Shown: positions 1 through 5,807 of the stretch, one piece after another
Numbering within the stretch: position 1 is the stretch's first letter
Layout of the letters: each line of letters starts with the position of its first letter
Assembly (NCBI GenBank): GCA_007133715.1
Contig: SLMF01000624.1
Location: 1-8,513 of the forward strand
Direction: 5' to 3'
DNA length: 8,513 bases
Origin: Planctomycetaceae bacterium
GTDB lineage: Bacteria; Planctomycetota; Planctomycetia; Pirellulales; Pirellulaceae
Translations under genes and position numbers: made by a program
Notes under the pieces: model-generated
The model's input: the letters and a program-made list of their open reading frames with translations, nothing else
The model's database searches: none
What the model was told of the DNA's origin: nothing

Positions 1-842
1 ATCTCGGGCCCCAGCAACTGCCGAGCTTGCCCCAAATCGGTCTGGTGCGAGAAATTGAAGACGTCCATCCCGATCTTGGCCAGCTCGGGGAACACCCGAT
101 CATTGGGCGTGTCGTTGTGGAAAAAGTGAATCAAGTCGGGAAAGGCGTCAAAAATCCGCTTCAAATACGGCGTGGCAAACGTCCGCGCATCGTCCGGTCC
201 CATCATGCCGACCAGATCGTCCAGCACCAGAACCCCGACCGGTTGCTCCATCCGTGCTAACTGGGCCCGCAACCAGGCGATGCACAGCTCGGTGGTCTTG
301 TCAAACAGCTGCTGGCAAACCTCGGGCTGCAATTGGGTGGCCATCAGCACTTCCGTGACGCCGATCAGGTGTGCCGCGACCGCCAAGGGTCCCCGGCAGG
401 CCGCCATGCGGGGGGCGATGCCCCGATCCGTCAACGGCCCCCGCATCCGCTCGTATTGGTTCAAGATCACCGGCATCAGCCCGTCGGCTTCCGGATCCGG
501 CACGGACGCGGCCGCCAACGCCTCCAGACCGCCCGGATAGTGGTTGATCCCCGGTGGCTGGTGGTTCGACCACTGAATCGGTACGCCCCACCCGCTGGGC
601 TCGGCAGTCATGCCCAACTCGATCCACGCACCCGGCACGAACACCGCACCAGGCAGATCGTGATGCGCACGCTGCCAAACTTCCAGCCAGGTGGTCGGAT
701 CGAAATAAAAGTCCAGACTCCGGACGCCCGCGTAGCCGGGCAACCAGGGCGAATCAATGATCAACGCCACCATCGTCTGGTCACGACGGCGCTCGCGCAC
801 CAAGTTGACCAGACGATCCAGATTCTCGGAATAGCTTGTCAT
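1..842 (-). CDS. Uroporphyrinogen decarboxylase (URO-D)-family protein, 3' end beyond the window
   Basis: The reading frame opens with ATG at 842-840 and stays open for 280 codons to the window edge, so the C-terminus is missing. The family is suggested by GPLAVAAHLIGVTE (residues 151-164), LVLDDLVGMMGPDDA (205-219), the PYLKRIF stretch after it, FHNDTP (241-246) and GMDVFNFSHQ (258-267). These resemble the URO-D fold of cobalamin-linked methyltransferases (MtaA/MtbA type) more than HemE. The HemE N-terminal RQAGR signature is absent. The His-x-Cys and later Cys zinc ligands of MtaA-type enzymes are not evident in the part seen, where the relevant stretch reads HNDT. The substrate is therefore unknown. 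The start lies one base after the stop of the oxidoreductase gene, with no clear Shine-Dalgarno at normal spacing, which points to translational coupling in one operon. The family call is fairly secure; haem synthesis is unlikely. Confidence 0.8.
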   Translation of the reverse strand, partial: MTSYSENLDRLVNLVRERRRDQTMVALIIDSPWLPGYAGVRSLDFYFDPTTWLEVWQRAHHDLPGAVFVPGAWIELGMTAEPSGWGVPIQWSNHQPPGINHYPGGLEALAAASVPDPEADGLMPVILNQYERMRGPLTDRGIAPRMAACRGPLAVAAHLIGVTEVLMATQLQPEVCQQLFDKTTELCIAWLRAQLARMEQPVGVLVLDDLVGMMGPDDARTFATPYLKRIFDAFPDLIHFFHNDTPNDRVFPELAKIGMDVFNFSHQTDLGQARQLLGPE

Positions 843-843
843 A

Positions 844-2028
844 TCAACCATAAGCCTTGACCGGCACCTCGGCCCCCTCGCGGGAGGACGAAAGGTACGC
901 GGAATAGATGGTGGAAATCGTGTCGGCCGCCAGATTGATCTCGCTCTCAATCTCGTCCCCGTAAGCGGCACATCGGTAAAAGGCTTCGATCTCCTGCGGA
1001 TACCCGGTGAACCAATCCTCGTCGGGACTGGTATTGGCCCAACCCTGTTTGGTCCCGATTTTCTCCAAAACGTAGATGTCCCGGAAATTCTCCTCGCGGG
1101 GATTGTACGTCTGCATCGCCGTGTTGGGGTTGATATTGCACACCGCCCGGTGGTTGTTGGCACAGACTTCCAGCCAGTTGTGGATGCCGCCGAGCACGAT
1201 ATCGGACGCGAACACGGTGGCGATCGTATCGTCTTCGAACACGACATGGATCATGCTGAAGTCTTCGATATCGTAGTAGTCACAGCGGATGTGGCCTTCG
1301 TCGCGGAAGCCGGGGATCTTGGTGATCGCGTGCCCGCGAGCGGTCACGGCTTTGGGCCGGATCGGCTGGCCATTGCGAGCCCGGCCCTCGACACGTTTCA
1401 GGTACAAGGCGGCGGTCAGCGGATGGCAGCCCTTGCCAATCAGCACGCCCCCGCCGCAACGGGCCGCGTGGGCGTAGTCGACCGAATGCGAGCCGCTGTG
1501 CGCTTCCTCGCCGTGAATCCACAGGATCTGCCCGCCCGTCTTCTCCAAAATCTCCCGCTCCTTCTGGATCGACGGGGCATAGACCCAATTCTCCGCATAC
1601 ATCAGCCGGCCCTGAGAACGCCGCTCGGCCGCCATCATCCGTTCCACGCTGGCCAAGGCTTCCTGCAAAGCCACCTGCATGTCCGCCCGGGACCAATGGA
1701 AATCGGGAGAGCCGTCGCCGAAATAACCAGTCAGCGGTTTCTCGCAGATCACATGCCGATCGGCATTCAAGGCCGCCACCGCCACCGCTTCGTGTGCGTA
1801 GGGCGGCGTGTTGACATGGACCACGTCCACGTTGTCGATCAACTGATCCAGCGATTCGAAGGCCTGAATCCCCCGCTGCTCCGCGTAGGCCCGAGCCATC
1901 TCCGCGTCCTTGGCGTACACGCCCCTCACTTCGACGTTGGTTCCGTATACCTTCTGAATCGCCTCGTAGTGGAACGACGCACTGAAACCAGCGCCGACCA
2001 AGCCGCTACGCACGGTCTTCTTCTTCAT
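844..2028 (-). CDS. Gfo/Idh/MocA-family NAD(P)-dependent oxidoreductase
   Basis: A complete 394-residue protein of usual family length. The N-terminal Rossmann fold shows VGAGFSASFH (11-20), where GAGFSA is the dinucleotide-binding glycine motif, then DVVHVNTPPYAHE (68-80) and the family hallmark CEKPLTG (95-101). A loop of about 25 residues follows the EKP motif (102-126). The C-terminal substrate domain has YAENWVYAP (144-152) and GGGVLIGKGCHPL (192-204), whose His202 sits where the family usually has a catalytic His/Asp. Known members oxidise or reduce hydroxyls of sugars, inositols and related compounds; the substrate here cannot be read. There is no signal peptide, so it is presumably cytoplasmic. 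The start is supported by a GGAAGG ribosome-binding site about 10 nt upstream. The gene is tightly coupled to the URO-D-family gene after it and preceded by a terminator-like hairpin, so its expression may be uncoupled from the Nramp-like gene upstream. Confidence 0.92.
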   Translation of the reverse strand: MKKKTVRSGLVGAGFSASFHYEAIQKVYGTNVEVRGVYAKDAEMARAYAEQRGIQAFESLDQLIDNVDVVHVNTPPYAHEAVAVAALNADRHVICEKPLTGYFGDGSPDFHWSRADMQVALQEALASVERMMAAERRSQGRLMYAENWVYAPSIQKEREILEKTGGQILWIHGEEAHSGSHSVDYAHAARCGGGVLIGKGCHPLTAALYLKRVEGRARNGQPIRPKAVTARGHAITKIPGFRDEGHIRCDYYDIEDFSMIHVVFEDDTIATVFASDIVLGGIHNWLEVCANNHRAVCNINPNTAMQTYNPREENFRDIYVLEKIGTKQGWANTSPDEDWFTGYPQEIEAFYRCAAYGDEIESEINLAADTISTIYSAYLSSSREGAEVPVKAYG

Positions 2029-2042
2029 GGTTCAAGTTCCTT

Positions 2043-2075
2043 CCAAGAAAAGAGACGGGGCTGCTAATCGCCCCG
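2043..2075 (-). terminator. Terminator- or attenuator-like hairpin upstream of the oxidoreductase gene
   Basis: Read on the minus strand, a perfect 6-bp GC stem (CGGGGC with GCCCCG, arms 2070-2075 and 2056-2061, loop of 8) is followed at once by a U-rich run, TCTCTTTTCTT. This is the layout of an intrinsic terminator. It lies about 150 bp after the Nramp-like stop codon and ends about 15 nt before the oxidoreductase start, overlapping the approach to its ribosome-binding site. It could end the Nramp-like transcript or attenuate read-through. The stem is short and the U-run interrupted, so strength is uncertain. Confidence 0.42.
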
Positions 2076-2124
2076 CTCCGCCAAGATGCTCGGCAGATGC
2101 GGTACCGACAGGACCGACATGCAG

Positions 2125-2149
2125 GAGCGGCGGGCCGCACCGCCCGCTC
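2125..2149. repeat. GC-rich imperfect hairpin in the Nramp-like/oxidoreductase gap
   Basis: GAGCGG+CGG (2125-2133) pairs with CCG+CCGCTC (2140-2149), giving nine pairs with one bulged base and a 6-nt loop. No T-run follows on either strand, so it is not a classical terminator. It might protect a 3' end or assist termination. The rest of the gap (2029-2226) holds only the hairpin nearer the oxidoreductase gene and no convincing small gene. Confidence 0.3.
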
Positions 2150-2226
2150 GCTCACGAATGCCCTCTCAACTACCCCCGAAACGCGACGGCGCCATACCCC
2201 GCCGCGTCCGTGGCCATCGGCGCAGA

Positions 2227-4053
2227 CTAAGCGTCATCCGCCGCCGCTGCCTCCTCTTCGGCCGCAGCGTCATCCGCGTCATCCGCCGCCGCTGCCTCCT
2301 CTTCCGCCGCAGCAGCTTCCGCGTCATCCGCCACCGCAGCGTCCTCTTCCGCCGCAGCGTCATCCGCGTCATCCGCCACCGCTGCCTCCTCTTCCGCCGC
2401 AGCAGCTTCCGCGTCATCCGCCACCGCAGCGTCGTCCTCGACAGGTGCGCCGACCGACGGACCATTCAACAACTGGCGGAGCTCTTCCCGCATCTCGCGG
2501 ATTTCATTGCGCAGTTCATCGATGGGTTCCGCCGTCTCCTCGCGAATCATCTCACGGGTGTAATCGCCGATGATACCGCCGACCGGAACGACCACGCGGT
2601 TGTTGATCTGAATCACCGAACCAATCGTCGCCACCAGCAACGCCAGCAACAGCAGGCAGTTGAAAACCAGACGCTTCGCGCCCCCGCCCACCGCGTCGCC
2701 AATGTAGCTCCGCTTGTTGTTCAACACGATGAAGATCAGATAGGCCACCGGCAGCATCGCAAAGCAGATCGCCGAAGCCGCCACCGGGAACCAGAACGGC
2801 AACCGGGCCACCACGCCGAACAGTCCGATCGCCGGAGCCATCGCAAACAACCGGAAACGGTTCTTGCTGTACTCCAAACCAAACATCTCGCACAGGGTAA
2901 AGCCGCAAACCACCATGTGCGTGCTGATCGCGGTACAGGTCATGGCGATCAGACCCAGATTAAAGATCATCCGGCCCAAATGCTCGCCCAAAATCCCGTG
3001 CAGCGATTGGGCGGCGGTCAGCGGCGTGATCGCCTGCTGCACCATGTCCTCGCCCGTGTAGACCCCGGTCACCGTCATGCCGATGATCACCAGCGAGGTC
3101 ACCAGCGTGAACGGCAGGAACATCGACATGCCCAAATCCCAGCGGGCCAGCGTCTTGTGATTCGAACCCCAGCCCTTGGCCAGCAGCGAGTAGGGATACA
3201 GGAACGTCATGTTGATCCCCACGGCCGCACCCAACATGCCCAGCACCAGGGTCACATTCTCCGGATTCTGCCAGCCCGGAATGCCGTACCAGCCGATAAA
3301 GCCCTTGCCCAGTTCGCCCCACTCGATCCGATCCAGGCTGCCCACCACCACGATGGCAAACATCAGCACAATCAGGCCGATCACGATGCGGAGGAACCAT
3401 TCGTACATCCGAATGCCGCGGGCACTGCTGCCATAGCTCCAGACCACGATCGTGTTGATACACAAGATCAAGATGCCGATGGCGAAACTGACGACGTAGC
3501 CGGCGAATGTGAACGAGCCATCTGCGAAGGCTAATTCCAACCCGGCCATCGCGCCCAAATCACGCCCGGCGCCCGCGGCCAAGCCGTATTGCGGGAAATG
3601 CCAAATGATCGAAGCCATGATCGTGCCCAGGGCCCACAAGAACACCAGCAGCTTGCTGATCTGCTGGCCAAACGAGCGGTACGGGCGTTCGCCCCTTGTC
3701 AGCACGATGTTGCTGAGCGCGGCCAGCATCATCACGCCCAAGAACATGGCCACCGGTTGGACCCACAGCAGTTTGTAGCCGAACGAGGCACCGGCCACCA
3801 CCGAAGCGGTCGCACTGCCGGCTCCCAGCGTCATGGCACTCTGCAGCAACCCCGGCCCGGTCCGCCGGATATAGCCGACCGCCCGCGGACAAAACGGCTT
3901 TCCCTGCAGCTCGCGGAGGTCTTGGATCTCCCGTTCCAGTTTCTCCGGATCCCATTTGGCGGTCATGGGAAGCCCTTTCGAGGCGGCATCCGCAGGGACC
4001 ACCGCCTCCGGGACCTCGATTCCGGGATTGGGTTGGTTCGATTGTTCCGACAT
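2227..4053 (-). CDS. Divergent Nramp (SLC11)-family membrane protein with acidic repeat tail
   Basis: A 608-residue protein counted from ATG at 4053. A TTG directly before it (4056) is also possible; the upstream GGAG at 4066-4063 fits either start. After a hydrophilic N-terminus, about eleven hydrophobic helices run from residue 65 to 485. The first helix aligns without gaps to Nramp proteins (GPGLLQSA, then FGYKLLWV). Nramp transporters move Mn2+, Fe2+ or related ions with protons. Here the helix-1 metal motif DPGN is replaced by GAGS (77-80) and the helix-6 MPH by GIN (279-281), so the usual metal ligands are gone; substrate and even transport are open. Beyond the membrane part come a charged, probably coiled-coil helix (about 500-530) and a 66-residue Ala/Asp/Glu repeat tail, which makes the protein much longer than the usual 400-450 residues. 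It lies between a DUF1080 gene and an oxidoreductase gene. Family is clear; function is not. Confidence 0.85.
   Translation of the reverse strand: MSEQSNQPNPGIEVPEAVVPADAASKGLPMTAKWDPEKLEREIQDLRELQGKPFCPRAVGYIRRTGPGLLQSAMTLGAGSATASVVAGASFGYKLLWVQPVAMFLGVMMLAALSNIVLTRGERPYRSFGQQISKLLVFLWALGTIMASIIWHFPQYGLAAGAGRDLGAMAGLELAFADGSFTFAGYVVSFAIGILILCINTIVVWSYGSSARGIRMYEWFLRIVIGLIVLMFAIVVVGSLDRIEWGELGKGFIGWYGIPGWQNPENVTLVLGMLGAAVGINMTFLYPYSLLAKGWGSNHKTLARWDLGMSMFLPFTLVTSLVIIGMTVTGVYTGEDMVQQAITPLTAAQSLHGILGEHLGRMIFNLGLIAMTCTAISTHMVVCGFTLCEMFGLEYSKNRFRLFAMAPAIGLFGVVARLPFWFPVAASAICFAMLPVAYLIFIVLNNKRSYIGDAVGGGAKRLVFNCLLLLALLVATIGSVIQINNRVVVPVGGIIGDYTREMIREETAEPIDELRNEIREMREELRQLLNGPSVGAPVEDDAAVADDAEAAAAEEEAAVADDADDAAAEEDAAVADDAEAAAAEEEAAAADDADDAAAEEEAAAADDA
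2230..2427 (-). repeat. In-frame 45/90-bp tandem repeat encoding the acidic tail
   Basis: The last 66 codons of the Nramp-like gene are four copies of a 15-codon unit plus six codons. Units alternate between an AVADDAEAAAAEEEA type and an A(V/A)ADDADDAAAEE type, so the true period is 90 bp. The two 90-bp copies (2427-2338 and 2337-2248) differ at only 4 of 90 bases by my hand count, which suggests recent duplication by slippage or recombination. The unit keeps other frames free of stops, which creates spurious Arg-rich and Pro-rich open frames here. Confidence 0.93.
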
Positions 4054-4221
4054 CAAGTATTACTCCATCTCAGAGTTCTGAATTGGTACCCGATCGCCTG
4101 CCCCCCATGCTGAGGGCAAGGAGAGCCCGAAGCACTCGGCGTGTTGCAGGACGACCCAACGCGGGTTGGTGCGAAGGCACAGTTTCCGATATTTTTCCCC
4201 GCAATACAACCCTTGCTCCGA
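4054..4221. other. Intergenic gap between the DUF1080 and Nramp-like genes
   Basis: This 168-bp stretch between two minus-strand genes holds the ribosome-binding site of the Nramp-like gene (GGAG, 4066-4063, six bases before TTG and nine before ATG) and a small hairpin (CCAAC with GTTGG near 4158-4171) without a U-run. I see no convincing promoter or terminator, so co-transcription of the two genes can be neither shown nor excluded. Confidence 0.4.
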
Positions 4222-5337
4222 CTACGAACGGCAGGCCCGCAATCGCTGGATCACACGGCGCAAAATGGGGAAACATGGGCGGCGCGGACGGGCTCGCTCC
4301 GGCACCGCGGGGGCCAAAATCGGCGGCGGAACCTCCCCCATCACAATCCAAAGATTCTGAAAACGCACCGGACAACGATGGTCCTGGAACAGAATCGGCA
4401 ACGGCTCCCGACCCTCCGGACGGCCTGCACCCGTCTTGTCGATGACTTCCCGGTCCACATGGATCGGAATGCCGTTCATCAATACCGTGATCCGAGCATT
4501 CTCCACCTTGTTGTCCTCGTCGTCCCAGCGGGGTGTACGGAACCAGATGTCAAACGTCTGCCAGCTGAGCGGGGGCAACGCCCCGTTGACGTCCGCCGCC
4601 TGCTGACGGTAAAGCGAACCCGAACCGTCGAAGAGGGGTTCCATTCCGAACGAATCCAGAATCTGAACTTCATACCGACGCTGGATGTAAATCCCGCTGT
4701 TGCCCCGCCCCTGCCCCCGTGCGTAGGGCATAAAGGGCAAGCGGAATTCGACGTGCAGATAGAAGTCTTCCACCGGCATCGCCGTGGTGGGCCCCATCTC
4801 CAGCAAACCCTCCTCGGTGACCCGGGCGTTGTTCAGATTCTCGGTCGACTGGCCGTCAAACAGCACAATCGCTCCCGGCGGCGGAGGAGCCCCCAAAGTG
4901 GGGCTCACACGCTGCGTCTTCTCCAACTGACCCAACTCGTTTCCAGCCGAATCGTAAAGCGTGGCCTGAAACCCGTCGGCCACAATGCCCCGGCCCTCTC
5001 CCTCGAGATAAGCTGCCTCGCCGTCCAACGCTCCCGCTAACGATACGCTCCGCTCCGTGTCCGCACCCGCGCCCGGAAGCCCGCCAGGAAAAAACAACGC
5101 CTCGAATTCACCGCCGCCTCGCGCCACAATCTGAAGCCCGACATACTGGGGCCCGCCATACGGCTCTACAATCGTGCCCGTGTATTCGCCCTGAATCAAA
5201 AAGTCGATGCCCGCCTCGACAGGATCCTGATACGCCAGACGCCGTAAATCCTCCGCGTGTACCCCTCGCAACGTGGATACAACGACGAGACAAACTAGTA
5301 CGGTGACAACGGTTGCTCGGATTGTGGGGTACTTCAT
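4222..5337 (-). CDS. Secreted DUF1080 (3-keto-disaccharide hydrolase domain) protein
   Basis: A 371-residue protein from ATG at 5337. This start is chosen over an in-frame one 30 codons upstream because a GGAG site lies 7 bases ahead of it and a signal peptide begins right there: basic start, hydrophobic core VVTVLVCLVVV (10-20) and an Ala-type cleavage site VHA (26-28). Residues 30-145 form a small beta-rich domain (QGEYTG, FPGGLPGAG) often found before DUF1080. A Pro-rich linker then leads to the DUF1080 domain at 155-332: IVLFDG (157-162), DFYLHVEFR (191-199), RGNSGIYIQ (211-219), YEVQILDSFG (222-231), WQTFDIWFRTPRWD (259-272) and VRFQNLWI (324-331). Characterised members cleave glycosidic bonds of 3-keto sugars in the periplasm. 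It would be exported and might work with the oxidoreductase encoded downstream. An Arg/Pro-rich tail of about 40 residues after the domain is odd. The domain call is firm; the substrate is unknown. Confidence 0.9.
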   Translation of the reverse strand: MKYPTIRATVVTVLVCLVVVSTLRGVHAEDLRRLAYQDPVEAGIDFLIQGEYTGTIVEPYGGPQYVGLQIVARGGGEFEALFFPGGLPGAGADTERSVSLAGALDGEAAYLEGEGRGIVADGFQATLYDSAGNELGQLEKTQRVSPTLGAPPPPGAIVLFDGQSTENLNNARVTEEGLLEMGPTTAMPVEDFYLHVEFRLPFMPYARGQGRGNSGIYIQRRYEVQILDSFGMEPLFDGSGSLYRQQAADVNGALPPLSWQTFDIWFRTPRWDDEDNKVENARITVLMNGIPIHVDREVIDKTGAGRPEGREPLPILFQDHRCPVRFQNLWIVMGEVPPPILAPAVPERARPRRPCFPILRRVIQRLRACRS

Positions 5338-5343
5338 GATGGT

Positions 5344-5348
5344 TCTCC
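5344..5348 (-). promoter_or_regulatory. Ribosome-binding site that fixes the DUF1080 start
   Basis: GGAGA on the minus strand lies 6-7 bases before ATG at 5337. It sits inside the longer open frame that starts at 5427 and, together with the signal peptide beginning at 5337, argues that translation starts at 5337. Confidence 0.75.
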
Positions 5349-5383
5349 GTGGGTGTTCTCGGAAGGATGGTGAAGGTGGGATA

Positions 5384-5413
5384 AATATACCATGCTCCAG
5401 CTTGATCGATAAA
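5384..5413 (-). promoter_or_regulatory. Possible promoter for the DUF1080 gene
   Basis: On the minus strand TATATT (5389-5384, five of six bases of the consensus -10) lies 18 bp after TTTATC (5413-5408), a weak -35. It sits about 47 bp upstream of the DUF1080 start. The -10 box is the main support. Confidence 0.35.
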
Positions 5414-5632
5414 CGGTGCCGCCGCAAGTGGCATCGCCCAGTTGTCGAGCCCGTTCTTAGAAAAAAGGCCTCGAGCCCTATACTACTTCAACGCTCGCTC
5501 CAAAGGGACCCGCGAACCGACGCTCGGAGAGAATAGTGGCTTGAGCGGCCGACCCCCAAGAATACGAGTGCCGCGAGTCGCACTTGACGGTACATGGCCC
5601 ACGAAATACGGAACCAGAAGCACTAACCCGTA

Positions 5633-5661
5633 TTGGCGGTTTTGTAACGGCCGCTTAAAAT
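5633..5661 (+). promoter_or_regulatory. Sigma-70-type promoter for the quinone operon
   Basis: TTGGCG (5633-5638, four of six consensus bases) and TAAAAT (5656-5661, five of six) are exactly 17 bp apart. The predicted transcript start near 5668 would give a leader of about 140 nt that contains most of the inverted-repeat element. Its position upstream of a three-gene operon with no other good candidate supports it; sigma preference in this group is not certain. Confidence 0.5.
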
Positions 5662-5687
5662 ATACAGCGCGCGGGCAGGTTTGCCGA

Positions 5688-5707
5688 AAACGGATTTCAA
5701 TCCGTTT
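5688..5707. repeat. Perfect palindrome 1 inside the element
   Basis: AAACGGATT and AATCCGTTT form a perfect 9-bp inverted repeat with a 2-nt centre. It could act as a cruciform, RNA hairpin or binding site for a dimeric protein. Confidence 0.75.
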
Positions 5708-5712
5708 CGCAG

Positions 5713-5732
5713 GAGCGGAATGAATTCCGCTC
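5713..5732. repeat. Perfect palindrome 2 inside the element
   Basis: GAGCGGAAT and ATTCCGCTC form a perfect 9-bp inverted repeat with a 2-nt centre, five bases after the first palindrome and of the same size. Confidence 0.75.
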
Positions 5733-5807
5733 TACGAAGGGACAAACCAAGCCGCGCGCGGTATAGCGAACCTGTGTTTTTTTCCGCTCGCCAGGAACCG
5801 CTCCTCC

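Larger units (their letters stand above)
5661..5765. repeat. Composite inverted-repeat element (MITE- or REP-like)
   Basis: Two 23-nt end arms (5661-5683 and 5743-5765) are inverted copies matching at 19 of 23 positions. Both contain TATAC, GCGCGCGG and GGTTTG. Between them lie two perfect short palindromes, at 5688-5707 and 5713-5732. No coding capacity is evident. The form resembles a small non-autonomous mobile element or intergenic palindromic repeat; that reading is inference, since other copies cannot be seen in this window. As RNA it would fold into a long stem carrying two hairpins. Confidence 0.6.
5338..5807. other. Divergent intergenic region with promoters and a composite repeat
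   Basis: This 470-bp gap separates the leftward DUF1080 gene from the rightward quinone operon. It holds a possible leftward promoter (5384-5413), a good rightward promoter (5633-5661) and a 105-bp inverted-repeat element (5661-5765). Between about 5420 and 5630 I see no credible gene. There is one 5-bp hairpin (AGTGC with GCACT, near 5566-5583), a short direct repeat TCGAGCCC (5445-5452 and 5471-5478) and an isolated TATACT (5479-5484) with no good -35. A run of seven T (5777-5783) lies between the repeat and the ubiE start. Confidence 0.6.

Noticed and set aside
1150..2067. Plus-strand frame of 305 codons opposite the oxidoreductase gene
   Set aside because: Antisense shadow of a complete Gfo/Idh/MocA gene with hallmark motifs; no ribosome-binding site or domain seen.
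2230..2427. Tandem repeat considered as a CRISPR array or iteron origin
   Set aside because: The units are contiguous without spacers and are in frame with the Nramp-like gene, so it is a protein-coding repeat.
2086..3534. Long plus-strand open frame of 482 codons, with Arg-rich repeats at its start
   Set aside because: It lies opposite the Nramp-like gene. Its composition (Arg, His, Gln) is that of a shadow frame, and its repeats are just the antisense of the acidic tail repeat.
5442..5723. Plus-strand frame of 93 codons in the intergenic region
   Set aside because: No ribosome-binding site or recognisable domain, and it overlaps the promoter and the inverted repeat.
5752..5783. Intrinsic terminator formed by the self-complementary CCGCGCGCGG and the T-run at 5777-5783
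   Set aside because: The stem would lack a proper loop, the T-run starts 16 bases after it, and no plus-strand gene lies upstream to be terminated.
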